Shown in pieces: positions 1 through 6,468 of a stretch of 11,435 nucleotides of DNA; within the stretch, counting starts at the first letter, position 1; every line of letters starts with the position of its first letter. The notes under the pieces are model-generated. The model searched no databases, had not been told where the DNA came from, and saw only the letters and a program-made list of their open reading frames with translations. A program made the translations under genes and the position numbers. The DNA lies in contig JAGXRS010000399.1 in assembly GCA_018335615.1 (NCBI GenBank), positions 1-11,435 of the forward strand, read 5' to 3'. Source of the stretch: Hydrogenophaga sp. (GTDB taxonomy: Bacteria; Pseudomonadota; Gammaproteobacteria; Burkholderiales; Burkholderiaceae_C).

Positions 1-1
1 C

Positions 2-1534
2 CTGACGGCGGAGCAAAACGGGGTGGTGGGCGGGGGGGTGGGTAGCAAGGTGGACAGCTTGTCCAGTGGGCAACGCACAGTGGTACTGCGAGAAGCAGTT
101 AACCCGCTGAGCCTCATAGAGCAGATGGACCGGGTGTACGTAGTGACGTCCACCATGGGGTTCGAGGCCTTGCTGGCGGGCAAGCCCGTCGTGTGTTTTG
201 GCGTGCCATGGTACGCAGGCTGGGGTGTCACAGACGATCGCTGTACCCAGACAACTGCCTGGGCGCGCCGAACGCGCAAACGCACAGTGGATGAGCTGTT
301 TGCAGCCGCGTACTTCCACTACACGCGTTACCTGAACCCTGTCACGCACGAACGCGGCACTATCTTTGATGTGATTGACTGGCTCATCAACCAAAAGCGC
401 ATGGCGCAGGTGACACAGGGGGCGCAGGGGCGCACGCTGGCAGTGGGTTTTAGGCGCTGGAAGGCAGCCAACCTGAAGCCCATGCTGGGGCTGGACGCTT
501 CCCGCGTGAATTTCGTGGCCACAGCCCAGGCGGCGGAGCGGCTGGCACCGGGGCCGACCGATCGGCTGCTGTTCTGGGGCCGCACCCCGCCACCGGGAGT
601 GGCTGAACTGGCCGAGCGAACGCAGGCGAAACTCGTGCGGCTGGAGGATGGGTTTGTGCGTTCGGTAGGCCTTGGGTCCGACCTCATTCGCCCGCATTCG
701 CTCGTGCTGGACAGTTCGGGTCTGTACTTTGATCCTTCCCAACCATCGGACCTTGAGCGGCTGCTGAGCACTCAGGTGTTCAGTGCGGATGATCTGCAGC
801 GCGCCCAGGCGGTGCGTGGCTTCATCGTTCAGCACGGCCTGACCAAATACAACCTAGAGCCGCGCCAGCCGGTGCAGTGGGCCAGCGGCGGAAAGCGGGT
901 GCTGCTTGTACCCGGACAGGTGGAGGACGACGCGTCCATACGCTTTGGCTGCACCGCGGTGAGGACCAATCTCGCTTTGATACAGGCGGCACGAGAGGCA
1001 CAGCCAGGGGCCTTCATTGTCTACAAGCCGCATCCTGACGTGGCCAGCGGAAACCGCCGGGGCCGGGTTGCGCTGCAGGCAGCGCGCCAGTGGGCAGATC
1101 ACGTGGAGGTCGACGTGTCGGTCGTCAGATGCATCGACGCGTGCGACGAGGTTCACACCATGACATCACTCACGGGGTTTGATGCACTCTTGCGAGGCAA
1201 GCATGTGGTCACGTATGGTCAACCGTTCTATGCCGGCTGGGGCCTCACCCGCGACCGCGCTGGCGAGGACGGCGCAAGCACGCCGGCTTTTGAGCGGCGA
1301 ACCCGGCACCTGAGCCTGGACGAGCTGGTGGCCGGCACGCTGCTGCATTACCCACTGTACTGGGACTGGAAGTTAAACGGTTTTACCACCTGCGAAGCAG
1401 TGCTTAACACCCTTCTCGCTGAGCGCACTACGCTGGAAACAGGCAAGGGCTTAGAAAGCCTACGCACCGGCTGGCTACGACGGCAGGTCCGCAAGCTGCG
1501 TGTGCTCTGGCGAGCAGGAACTCAAAATTTGTAA
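2..1534 (+). CDS. kpsC: KpsC-type capsule beta-Kdo transferase, 5' end outside the window
   Basis: The reading frame is open to the left edge, so the N-terminus is missing; 510 residues remain (E. coli-type KpsC is roughly 670). KpsC proteins are cytoplasmic, two-module glycosyltransferases that extend the poly-beta-Kdo linker on phosphatidylglycerol, on which group 2-type capsules are built before ABC-transporter export. Seen here: the end of module 1 at about nt 95-320, with TSTMGFEALLAGKPVV followed by PWYAGWG; then a full module 2 at about nt 560-1380, with DGFVRSVGLGSDLIRPHS, GQVEDDASI, YKPHPDV (about 1022-1042) and a second copy of the TSLTGFDALLRGKHVV...FYAGWG block (about 1160-1250). 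The repeated block confirms the two-module build. It is followed by kpsS on the same strand after a 173-bp gap. A run of seven G (32-38) lies in the coding frame. Family assignment is firm; the sugar linkage made by each module is known from E. coli and not shown here. Confidence 0.93.
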   Translation: MTAEQNGVVGGGVGSKVDSLSSGQRTVVLREAVNPLSLIEQMDRVYVVTSTMGFEALLAGKPVVCFGVPWYAGWGVTDDRCTQTTAWARRTRKRTVDELFAAAYFHYTRYLNPVTHERGTIFDVIDWLINQKRMAQVTQGAQGRTLAVGFRRWKAANLKPMLGLDASRVNFVATAQAAERLAPGPTDRLLFWGRTPPPGVAELAERTQAKLVRLEDGFVRSVGLGSDLIRPHSLVLDSSGLYFDPSQPSDLERLLSTQVFSADDLQRAQAVRGFIVQHGLTKYNLEPRQPVQWASGGKRVLLVPGQVEDDASIRFGCTAVRTNLALIQAAREAQPGAFIVYKPHPDVASGNRRGRVALQAARQWADHVEVDVSVVRCIDACDEVHTMTSLTGFDALLRGKHVVTYGQPFYAGWGLTRDRAGEDGASTPAFERRTRHLSLDELVAGTLLHYPLYWDWKLNGFTTCEAVLNTLLAERTTLETGKGLESLRTGWLRRQVRKLRVLWRAGTQNL

Positions 1535-1558
1535 TAAAAATATTTTAATTTTTATTAC
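1531..1558. repeat. Perfect AT-only inverted repeat between kpsC and kpsS
   Basis: GTAATAAAAAT at 1531-1541 is exactly complementary to ATTTTTATTAC at 1548-1558, giving an 11-bp stem with a 6-nt loop (ATTTTA). The kpsC stop codon TAA (1532-1534) lies inside the left arm. A short T-run follows the right arm (1559-1563). The stem has only two G-C pairs' worth of stability (one at the base), so it is a poor classical terminator. It could attenuate transcription, bind a nucleoid protein, or be a relic. The surrounding DNA is strikingly AT-rich for this window. Confidence 0.6.
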
Positions 1559-1620
1559 TTTTTGGCAAAAAATCACTGCGGGCGCTGCTTCTTAACAACA
1601 AAACATTGGTATTTATCCAC

Positions 1621-1665
1621 GTCCGAGGCCACTGGTCGGACCTGTTCAGGTCTACGACTGACCTG
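1621..1665. repeat. Two small adjacent inverted repeats upstream of kpsS
   Basis: GTCCGA (1621-1626) pairs with TCGGAC (1636-1641), and CAGGTC (1647-1652) pairs with GACCTG (1660-1665), with loops of 9 and 7 nt. They lie in the leader ahead of the preferred kpsS start. They might shape translation of kpsS or form a regulator site. Six-base stems of this kind arise by chance fairly often, so confidence in function is low. Confidence 0.3.
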
Positions 1666-1707
1666 CCGAGATATTATTGCACTTCAATATGTAATTTTTA
1701 TGACACT

Positions 1708-2997
1708 GTGATTCCGTTCGGCATTCATTCCTTCAGAGGCAAACGGGTTCTCCTGTTGCAAGGCCCCATAGGTCCGTTTTTTGCGCGACTAGCAAAGGAC
1801 TTGACCGCGGCTGGTGCCACCGTTTACAAAGTGAACTTCAACGCGGGCGACGCGCTGTTTTACCCCCTGAATGCCATCAGCTTTAAGCGCCCTACTGACC
1901 AGTGGCCAACGTTTTTTGAAGCACTGATCACCCGCCTCAGCATCGACTCGGTGCTCTTCTTTGGCGACTGTCGCGAGGTGCACGCGCAGGCCAAGGCAAT
2001 TGCCTCTAAGCACGGGCTGGACATTGGCGTGTTTGAGGAAGGTTACTTACGGCCGCGGCATATCACGCTGGAACGCTCCGGGGTCAACGGTTACTCGGCC
2101 ATGCCCCGCTCACCCTTGGTCTACCTGAACCAGCCGGAATGGCCGGATGTGCCAGAGCGTGATGTGGGCAACGCCTACTGGCCCATGGTGTGGTGGGGAT
2201 TTTGCTATTTCGCTGTGGGGGCCTTGGGCAAGCCATGGTTTCCACACAACCGGCATCACCGCAGACTGTCTGTACTGGAAGCCTTGCCATGGGTACGGTC
2301 AGTCTGGCGCCACCGCTGGTACCAGTGGAGCGAGCGCGGCTGCTTGGATCGGTTGAATCATGAGAAAACCGGGAAGTATTTCCTTATCCCACTCCAAGTG
2401 CACAACGATTCCCAGATTGACAAACATTCGTCTTTCAAAGATGTACCGGCATTCATAGACGAGGTGATGCAGTCTTTCGCCAGAAGTGCGCCACGAGAAA
2501 CAGCGCTGGTGATCAAGCACCACCCGATGGACCGGGGCTACACCGACTACAGCAAGCACATTGCCCGCCAGGCCCAAGCGCTTGGAATTTCAGACCGCTG
2601 CCTGTACCTGCACGACCAGCACCTGCCAACAATGCTGGACCACGCCCGAGGCGTGGTCGTGGTCAACAGCACGGTTGGCCTGCAGGCCTTGCGACACGGC
2701 ACGCCGACGAAAGCAATGGGCGCTGCGATCTACAACATGCAAGGGCTTTGCTTTCAGGGTTCCCTGGATGAATTCTGGTCTGAAGCTCCAAAGGCTCGTC
2801 CCAATGCAGCGTTGCTCCGGCGTTTCGTGCGCTACCTGAAGAATGTGAACCAGATCAATGGCAGTTTCTACCGGGTGATGCCGGGTGGAAATGGAAAAAC
2901 AGGCTTGATCTGGCCGGCTCGTGAAGTGCTCGTCTCACCGCCTGAAGCCTCCGCTGCACCAAAACCAGCAACACATCCTGTGCAGGCTACCGGGTAG
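1708..2997 (+). CDS. kpsS: KpsS-type capsule beta-Kdo transferase
   Basis: KpsS adds the first beta-Kdo residue to phosphatidylglycerol, starting the linker that KpsC extends; both are cytoplasmic partners in ABC-dependent capsule assembly. The protein (429 aa from the start chosen) closely follows E. coli KpsS as remembered: KRVLLLQGPIGPFF near the N-terminus, FGDCREVH (about 85-92), FEEGYLRP (about 109-116), a central LQVHNDSQI...HSSF block, VIKHHPMDRGY, and a late VVNSTVGLQALRHGTP block. E. coli KpsS is about 389 aa, so the extra length includes a Pro/Ala-rich tail. The start is uncertain. The frame is open from 1549, but no in-frame ATG occurs before the conserved region. GTG at 1708 puts KRVLLLQGP about 12 residues in, as in the family; TTG at 1606 would add 34 residues without family resemblance. 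Neither has a clear Shine-Dalgarno. Confidence 0.92.
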   Translation: MIPFGIHSFRGKRVLLLQGPIGPFFARLAKDLTAAGATVYKVNFNAGDALFYPLNAISFKRPTDQWPTFFEALITRLSIDSVLFFGDCREVHAQAKAIASKHGLDIGVFEEGYLRPRHITLERSGVNGYSAMPRSPLVYLNQPEWPDVPERDVGNAYWPMVWWGFCYFAVGALGKPWFPHNRHHRRLSVLEALPWVRSVWRHRWYQWSERGCLDRLNHEKTGKYFLIPLQVHNDSQIDKHSSFKDVPAFIDEVMQSFARSAPRETALVIKHHPMDRGYTDYSKHIARQAQALGISDRCLYLHDQHLPTMLDHARGVVVVNSTVGLQALRHGTPTKAMGAAIYNMQGLCFQGSLDEFWSEAPKARPNAALLRRFVRYLKNVNQINGSFYRVMPGGNGKTGLIWPAREVLVSPPEASAAPKPATHPVQATG

Positions 2998-3001
2998 GAT
3001 C

Positions 3002-3032
3002 GCAGCTACCCTTAGCTGCACCGGGCGCCCGG
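3002..3032. repeat. Hairpin plus 12-bp perfect palindrome between kpsS and galE
   Basis: GCAGCTA (3002-3008) and TAGCTGC (3013-3019) form a perfect 7-bp stem with loop CCCT. One base later CCGGGCGCCCGG (3021-3032) is a perfect palindrome. Together they fill most of the 48-bp gap between the kpsS stop and the galE ATG. No T-run follows, so this is not an ordinary intrinsic terminator. It could slow read-through, stabilise the kpsS 3' end, or be a protein site. galE has no obvious Shine-Dalgarno after it. Confidence 0.55.
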
Positions 3033-3045
3033 CCCTCACCTGACC

Positions 3046-4086
3046 ATGAACATCCTCCTCACCGGCGGTGCCGGCTACATCGGCAGTCACACCGCGATTG
3101 CCTTGCATGAAGCGGGATTCAATCCCGTCATTCTTGACAACTTCTCCAACAGCCACCCGGCGGTGCTGGAGCGACTGGAGCGCATCACCGGCAGGGCGAT
3201 GGTGCTAGAGCGTGGCGATGTGCTGAACACGCCATGGGTGGAAGATGTCCTGCGACGCCACCGCCCGGCGGGCGTGGTGCATTTTGCGGGCGACAAGGCG
3301 GTAGGCGAGAGTGTGGCCAAGCCGCTCAAGTACTTTCACAACAACATCGGCGGAGCGGTGAGCCTGTTGCGCGCCATGGACTCGGTGTACCTGGGCGGCA
3401 GCGAGGTGGGCATCGGCGCGCCCACGCTGGTGTTTTCCAGCAGCGCCACGGTGTATGGCGACCCGGCCTCGGTACCGATCACCGAGCAGTTTCCGCGCAG
3501 CCACACGAATCCGTACGGCCACAGCAAACTGGTGATTGAAGACATGCTGGCGGCTGTGCGCGTGTCGAACCCGGCGTGGCAGGTGGGCGTGCTGCGGTAT
3601 TTCAACCCGGTGGGCGCGCACCCCAGCGGGCTGATCGGCGAAGACCCGGCGGACATCCCCAACAACCTGATGCCGTATGTGACGCAGGTGGCGGTGGGCC
3701 AGCGCACGCACTTGAGCGTGTTCGGCAACGATTACCCGACGCCCGACGGCACCGGGGTGCGCGACTACATCCACGTGCAAGACCTGGCCGCTGGTCATGT
3801 GGCCGCCCTGCAGGCGCTGCTGGACAAGCGCGAGAGCTTCACGGTGAACCTGGGCACCGGACACGGCAACAGTGTGTTGGAAGTGGTGCGTGCTTTCGAA
3901 GCCGCCAGTGGGCGCCCCGTACCCTACCAGTTCGCCCCACGCCGCCCTGGCGATGTGGCCCAGTGTTACGCAGACCCAACCCTGGCACGGGAGATGCTGG
4001 GCTGGGAAGCCAAACGTACGCTGGAAAATATGTGCGCAGATGCCTGGCGCTGGCAGAGCGGCAACCCGAACGGGTATCGCGGGTAA
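3046..4086 (+). CDS. galE: UDP-glucose 4-epimerase (GalE), possibly also acting on UDP-GlcNAc
   Basis: GalE interconverts UDP-glucose and UDP-galactose in the cytoplasm with bound NAD, supplying galactosyl donors for surface polysaccharides. The 346-aa protein is a full-length extended short-chain dehydrogenase/reductase. It has the NAD-binding GGAGYIG at 7-13, DNFSNS at 31-36, FAGDKAVGES at 80-89, the SSSATVYG block with likely catalytic Ser133, the Y157-x3-K161 pair, LRYFNPVGAHPSG, and GVRDYIHVQDLAAGH at 237-251. A stretch around 112-126 is longer than in E. coli GalE. Aligning GDVAQCYAD with E. coli GDLPAYWAD puts Cys307 at the E. coli Tyr299 position, the residue that limits substrate size. 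It sits 48 bp after kpsS on the same strand and may be co-transcribed with it; a terminator follows. Confidence 0.95.
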   Translation: MNILLTGGAGYIGSHTAIALHEAGFNPVILDNFSNSHPAVLERLERITGRAMVLERGDVLNTPWVEDVLRRHRPAGVVHFAGDKAVGESVAKPLKYFHNNIGGAVSLLRAMDSVYLGGSEVGIGAPTLVFSSSATVYGDPASVPITEQFPRSHTNPYGHSKLVIEDMLAAVRVSNPAWQVGVLRYFNPVGAHPSGLIGEDPADIPNNLMPYVTQVAVGQRTHLSVFGNDYPTPDGTGVRDYIHVQDLAAGHVAALQALLDKRESFTVNLGTGHGNSVLEVVRAFEAASGRPVPYQFAPRRPGDVAQCYADPTLAREMLGWEAKRTLENMCADAWRWQSGNPNGYRG

Positions 4087-4096
4087 AGGGTCACCG

Positions 4097-4125
4097 GCTC
4101 ACCAGGTGTTGGTGGGCACTTTTTT
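4097..4125 (+). terminator. Intrinsic terminator of galE
   Basis: GCTCACCA (4097-4104) pairs with TGGTGGGC (4110-4117) over 8 bp including one G-T wobble, with a 5-nt loop. After AC comes a run of six T (4120-4125). It lies 10 bases past the galE stop and marks the right end of the surface-polysaccharide genes. The convergent sppA ends at 4146. The minus strand lacks a T-run on its exit side, so it should act only on plus-strand transcripts. Confidence 0.8.
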
Positions 4126-4145
4126 GGGGCTGCGCAGCGGTTCCG

Positions 4146-5132
4146 TCAGCGCAGCTGCACGCCCGCCGAGCGAGCCGCCACGAACATGCCTTCGCCGATG
4201 CTGGCGCCGAAGCGCTTGGCTAGGCGCAGGCCCAGGTTTTCACGCTGGGTGTAATCGACGATGTCGGGGGCCTGGACGATTTCACGGGCCACGTGGTCGA
4301 GGTTGGCCAGGCCATCTGCCAGGCCGAGTTCAATGGCTTGCTGGCCGCTCCACACCAGGCCGGTGAAGGTCTCGGCGTCTTCCTTGAGACGGTCGCCGCG
4401 CCCGCGCTTGACCACTTCGATGAACTGCGTGTGAATCTGGCCCAGCATGGACTGGATGTAGGCGCGTTGCTCCGGATCTTGTGGGCTGAAAGGGTCGAGC
4501 AGGGCCTTGTTTTCGCCAGCGGTCATGAGGCGGCGCTCCACGCCGATCTTCTCCATCAGGCCGGTGAAGCCGAATCCATCCATCAGCACGCCAATGCTGC
4601 CGACCAGGCTGGCCTTGTCGACATAGATGGCATCGGTGGCGGCAGCGATGTAGTAGGCCGCCGAGGCGCAGGTTTCTTCCACCACCGCATAGATTTTCTT
4701 GTTGTGCAGGGCCTTCAGGCGGGTGATTTCATCGTTGATGATGCCCGCCTGCACAGGGCTGCCACCGGGTGAGTCAATGAGCAGCACCACGGCTTGTGCA
4801 CCGCGATCTTCAAAGGCGGAAACCAGTGAACCCACGATGTTGGCGGCGCTGGCCTCAGAGCCCGAGGCAATGGCACCCCGAATTTCGATGACGGCGGTGT
4901 GGGGCGTGGCAACCGAGGCGCTGGCTCGGCTGGTGCTGTAAAGCATCCAGGCCACCAGGGCGATGATGAGGAGCCAGGTGAGCCGCATGAAGATTTTCCA
5001 ACGGCGCGCGGCCTGCTGTTCGCGGATCGTGGCGAACACCAGCTTTTCCAGCGTGGCGCGCTCCCAGGCCACGCCCGTGGGCTGCTCGGTGGAGGCGGCA
5101 CGGGGGGAGGGGCCGGCGGGGTGATCGTTCAT
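4146..5132 (-). CDS. sppA: Short-form signal peptide peptidase SppA (peptidase family S49)
   Basis: Membrane-anchored serine protease with a Ser-Lys dyad that degrades cleaved signal peptides and other membrane fragments. Protein of 328 aa: a Pro/Ala-rich cytoplasmic N-tail (1-50), one hydrophobic segment (about 50-65), then the S49 domain. Seen: LLIDSPGGSP at 117-125, ASAAYYIA with likely nucleophile Ser157, VDKASLVGSIGVLMDGFGF at 171-189, and AGENKALLDPFSPQ with likely general base Lys209. The Ser-Lys distance of 52 equals that of B. subtilis SppA (Ser147/Lys199), supporting the short-form assignment. The two Gly that usually follow the nucleophile are Ala here. ATG at 5132 is chosen because the longer frame would run back into the Rieske gene; a weak GAGA stands upstream. 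Last gene of the minus-strand operon, 10 bp after the Rieske gene. Confidence 0.93.
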   Translation of the reverse strand: MNDHPAGPSPRAASTEQPTGVAWERATLEKLVFATIREQQAARRWKIFMRLTWLLIIALVAWMLYSTSRASASVATPHTAVIEIRGAIASGSEASAANIVGSLVSAFEDRGAQAVVLLIDSPGGSPVQAGIINDEITRLKALHNKKIYAVVEETCASAAYYIAAATDAIYVDKASLVGSIGVLMDGFGFTGLMEKIGVERRLMTAGENKALLDPFSPQDPEQRAYIQSMLGQIHTQFIEVVKRGRGDRLKEDAETFTGLVWSGQQAIELGLADGLANLDHVAREIVQAPDIVDYTQRENLGLRLAKRFGASIGEGMFVAARSAGVQLR

Positions 5133-5142
5133 GTGGTGTTTC

Positions 5143-5559
5143 TCAGAATTCAACAGGTTTGAAAAGGTATTGTGACCGCCAGTGCACCACGCCACCCTGC
5201 TCCAGCAACTCGATCTTGACCAGCCCGCCGCGGCACGGCCCGCTTGAGCAGGCGCCGGTGTCGGGCTCGTAGGTGGCGCCGTGGGTGGCACAGAGCAGCC
5301 AGCGGCCGGTGTCGTCGAAGAAACGGTCGGGTTGCCAGTCCATTTCCATCGCGACGTGGGCGCACCGGTTCAGGTAAGCATGCACTTGGCCGCAGTAGCG
5401 GATCGCGAAGGCGCGGCAGGTCTGGCCGGCGTACACCACGTCGAAGGGCACAGCCCGTCCACCGTCCTGCAGATCGTGGCTGCTGCACAACGGAATCAGC
5501 ACGCCATCCGGCGCCTGCACGGGCGGGGCCGGTGGCAAAGGACGCGAGGCGTCAGGCAT
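5143..5559 (-). CDS. Small soluble Rieske [2Fe-2S] protein
   Basis: A 138-aa Rieske-type iron-sulfur protein. It has the two cluster-binding motifs, C66-x-H68 (RCAHVAMEMDW) and C90-xx-H93 (LLCATHGATYEPDTG), whose two Cys and two His bind a [2Fe-2S] cluster. No signal peptide or membrane segment is visible, so it is probably a cytoplasmic electron carrier; its partner is not evident. It starts at ATG 5559, overlapping the last 8 bases of the phosphatase gene (ATGCCTGA), which indicates translational coupling. It is followed after 10 bp by sppA. From memory this phosphatase-Rieske-SppA order recurs in Burkholderiales, usually without a known function for the Rieske member. It resembles the ferredoxin component of ring-hydroxylating dioxygenases in fold, but no oxygenase is nearby, so that role is unlikely. 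Confidence 0.9.
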   Translation of the reverse strand: MPDASRPLPPAPPVQAPDGVLIPLCSSHDLQDGGRAVPFDVVYAGQTCRAFAIRYCGQVHAYLNRCAHVAMEMDWQPDRFFDDTGRWLLCATHGATYEPDTGACSSGPCRGGLVKIELLEQGGVVHWRSQYLFKPVEF

Positions 5560-6211
5560 GGATGGCCAGCCAGTCGTGCAGTTCGCGCACCGAATGGGCC
5601 ACGTGCAGCGGTCCGAGGACGTGGAAGGCATCGGGCTCGTGGGCGCCGTAGCTCACGCCCAGGCTGGCGCAGCCGGCGTTGAGCGCCATCTGCAGATCAT
5701 GCGTGGTGTCGCCGATCATGAGAGTGCGTTCGGGAGGCACACCAAATTCCTGCATCAGCTCGTGCAGCATGAGCGGGTGGGGTTTGCCGGCGGTCTCATC
5801 CGCGGTGCGCGAGCCGTCGAACACACCCACCAGCTCCACCGTGCGCAGCACCTCGTCCAGCCCTCTTCGACTCTTGCCGGTGGCCACCGTCAGCAGGTGC
5901 TGGCGCGACTTCAACTCGGCCAGCAGGGGCAGTACGCCCTCGAACAGGCTGATGTCGTGCTGGGAAGCGATGTAGTGGTGGCGGTAGCGCTCGCCCAGCA
6001 GCGGGTACTGCTCGGGCTGTACATCGGGGGCGGCGTGGGCAAGGGCCTGCATGAGTCCCATGCCGATGACGTAACTGGCGGCCTCCCGGCTGGGCATGGC
6101 CCCGCCGACATCGACCACGGCCGACTGGATGCAGCGGGTGATAAGGGCGGTGGAATCGAACAGGGTGCCGTCCCAATCGAAGGCAATGAGGTCGAACTGA
6201 CGCGGTCGCAT
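5552..6211 (-). CDS. HAD-family hydrolase, phosphoglycolate-phosphatase-like
   Basis: A 219-aa haloacid-dehalogenase-superfamily phosphatase of the Gph/PGMB type. Motif I is FDWDGTLFDS with nucleophile Asp12 and acid Asp14. Motif II is TVATGKS, the motif III Lys lies in GKPHP, and motif IV is MIGDTTHDLQMA. The helical cap sits between motifs I and II, as in phosphoglycolate phosphatase. The likely reaction is hydrolysis of a small phosphate ester such as 2-phosphoglycolate, but HAD substrates cannot be read from sequence, so no gene symbol is given. ATG 6211 is chosen because AGGAG stands 5 bases upstream. A -10-like GATAAT on the minus strand (6242-6237) overlaps the alternative ATG at 6238, also favouring the inner start. 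First gene of the operon with the Rieske gene and sppA; divergent from the first PEP-CTERM gene. Confidence 0.9.
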   Translation of the reverse strand: MRPRQFDLIAFDWDGTLFDSTALITRCIQSAVVDVGGAMPSREAASYVIGMGLMQALAHAAPDVQPEQYPLLGERYRHHYIASQHDISLFEGVLPLLAELKSRQHLLTVATGKSRRGLDEVLRTVELVGVFDGSRTADETAGKPHPLMLHELMQEFGVPPERTLMIGDTTHDLQMALNAGCASLGVSYGAHEPDAFHVLGPLHVAHSVRELHDWLAIHA

Positions 6212-6307
6212 GGGGCTCCTGACTGAGTGAAGAGCCATTATCGCGGGGGTGCAAAAGCCGGGCGCACGCAGGGCTGGGTTCGCGCCGCGCCTCCGCCCAC
6301 CGTGGGT

Positions 6308-6324
6308 TGTCGGGAGATTTGACA
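6308..6324. promoter_or_regulatory. Candidate activator site upstream of PEP-CTERM gene 1
   Basis: TGTCGGGAGATTTGACA is a TGTC-N9-GACA dyad ending 65 bases before the GG of the sigma-54 promoter. A matching element, 13 of 17 bases identical by hand count, stands 66 bases before the GG of the second gene's promoter (7164-7180). Its position near -100 suits an enhancer-binding activator of sigma-54, such as the PrsR-type regulator linked to exosortase systems. The match was noticed by eye, so function is inferred. Confidence 0.5.
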
Positions 6325-6356
6325 CTCCCCTCCGTATCGGGCGGGATGTGAGCGTG

Positions 6357-6379
6357 AAGTGCTTGATAAACAAGCATTT
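6357..6379. repeat. Inverted repeat TGCTTG-N5-CAAGCA
   Basis: TGCTTG (6360-6365) and CAAGCA (6371-6376) form a perfect 6-bp stem with loop ATAAA. It extends to 9 bp with one wobble into flanking AA/TT, and T-rich DNA follows. It lies just upstream of the sigma-54 core. It could be a second protein site or a weak terminator shielding the promoter. Only its CTTGAT half is shared with the other PEP-CTERM promoter. Confidence 0.35.
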
Positions 6380-6388
6380 TTCTCCCCC

Positions 6389-6402
6389 GGCACGCCCCAT
6401 GC
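6389..6402 (+). promoter_or_regulatory. Sigma-54 (-24/-12) promoter of PEP-CTERM gene 1
   Basis: GGCACG-N6-GC: GG at 6389-6390 and GC at 6401-6402 with exactly ten bases between, the invariant RpoN spacing. The -24 hexamer GGCACG is consensus; the -12 side reads ATGC rather than TTGC. Predicted transcription start near 6413-6415, leaving a leader of about 55 nt with AAGGAG (6457-6462). A five-T tract (6377-6381) lies just upstream, as in the second promoter. Confidence 0.7.
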
Positions 6403-6468
6403 CTCGTCCCTGCGGACGGGGCCATTCCGGCTTCACGTCTCCCCCACGAACCTTTTAAGGAGAATCAC

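Noticed and set aside
1563..1580. Sigma-54-like TTGGCA...TGC ahead of kpsS
   Set aside because: GG and GC are 12 bases apart rather than the required 10, and there is no GGCACG block.
1677..1705. TTGCAC as a -35 box for a kpsS promoter
   Set aside because: At 17 bp the -10 position reads ATGACA, too far from consensus.
3205..3864. Long open frame (219 codons) antisense to galE
   Set aside because: Its His/Arg/Val-rich composition is that of a complement of a GC-rich gene, and galE covers the same bases with every family motif.
4146..5291. Longer sppA beginning at 5291
   Set aside because: The added 53 residues overlap the Rieske gene almost entirely, lack family likeness, and the inner ATG at 5132 gives a normal short-form SppA.
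6249..6458. Possible 69-codon gene in the gap before PEP-CTERM gene 1
   Set aside because: GTG start without a ribosome binding site, Arg/Pro-rich product, and it overlaps the candidate activator site and sigma-54 promoter.
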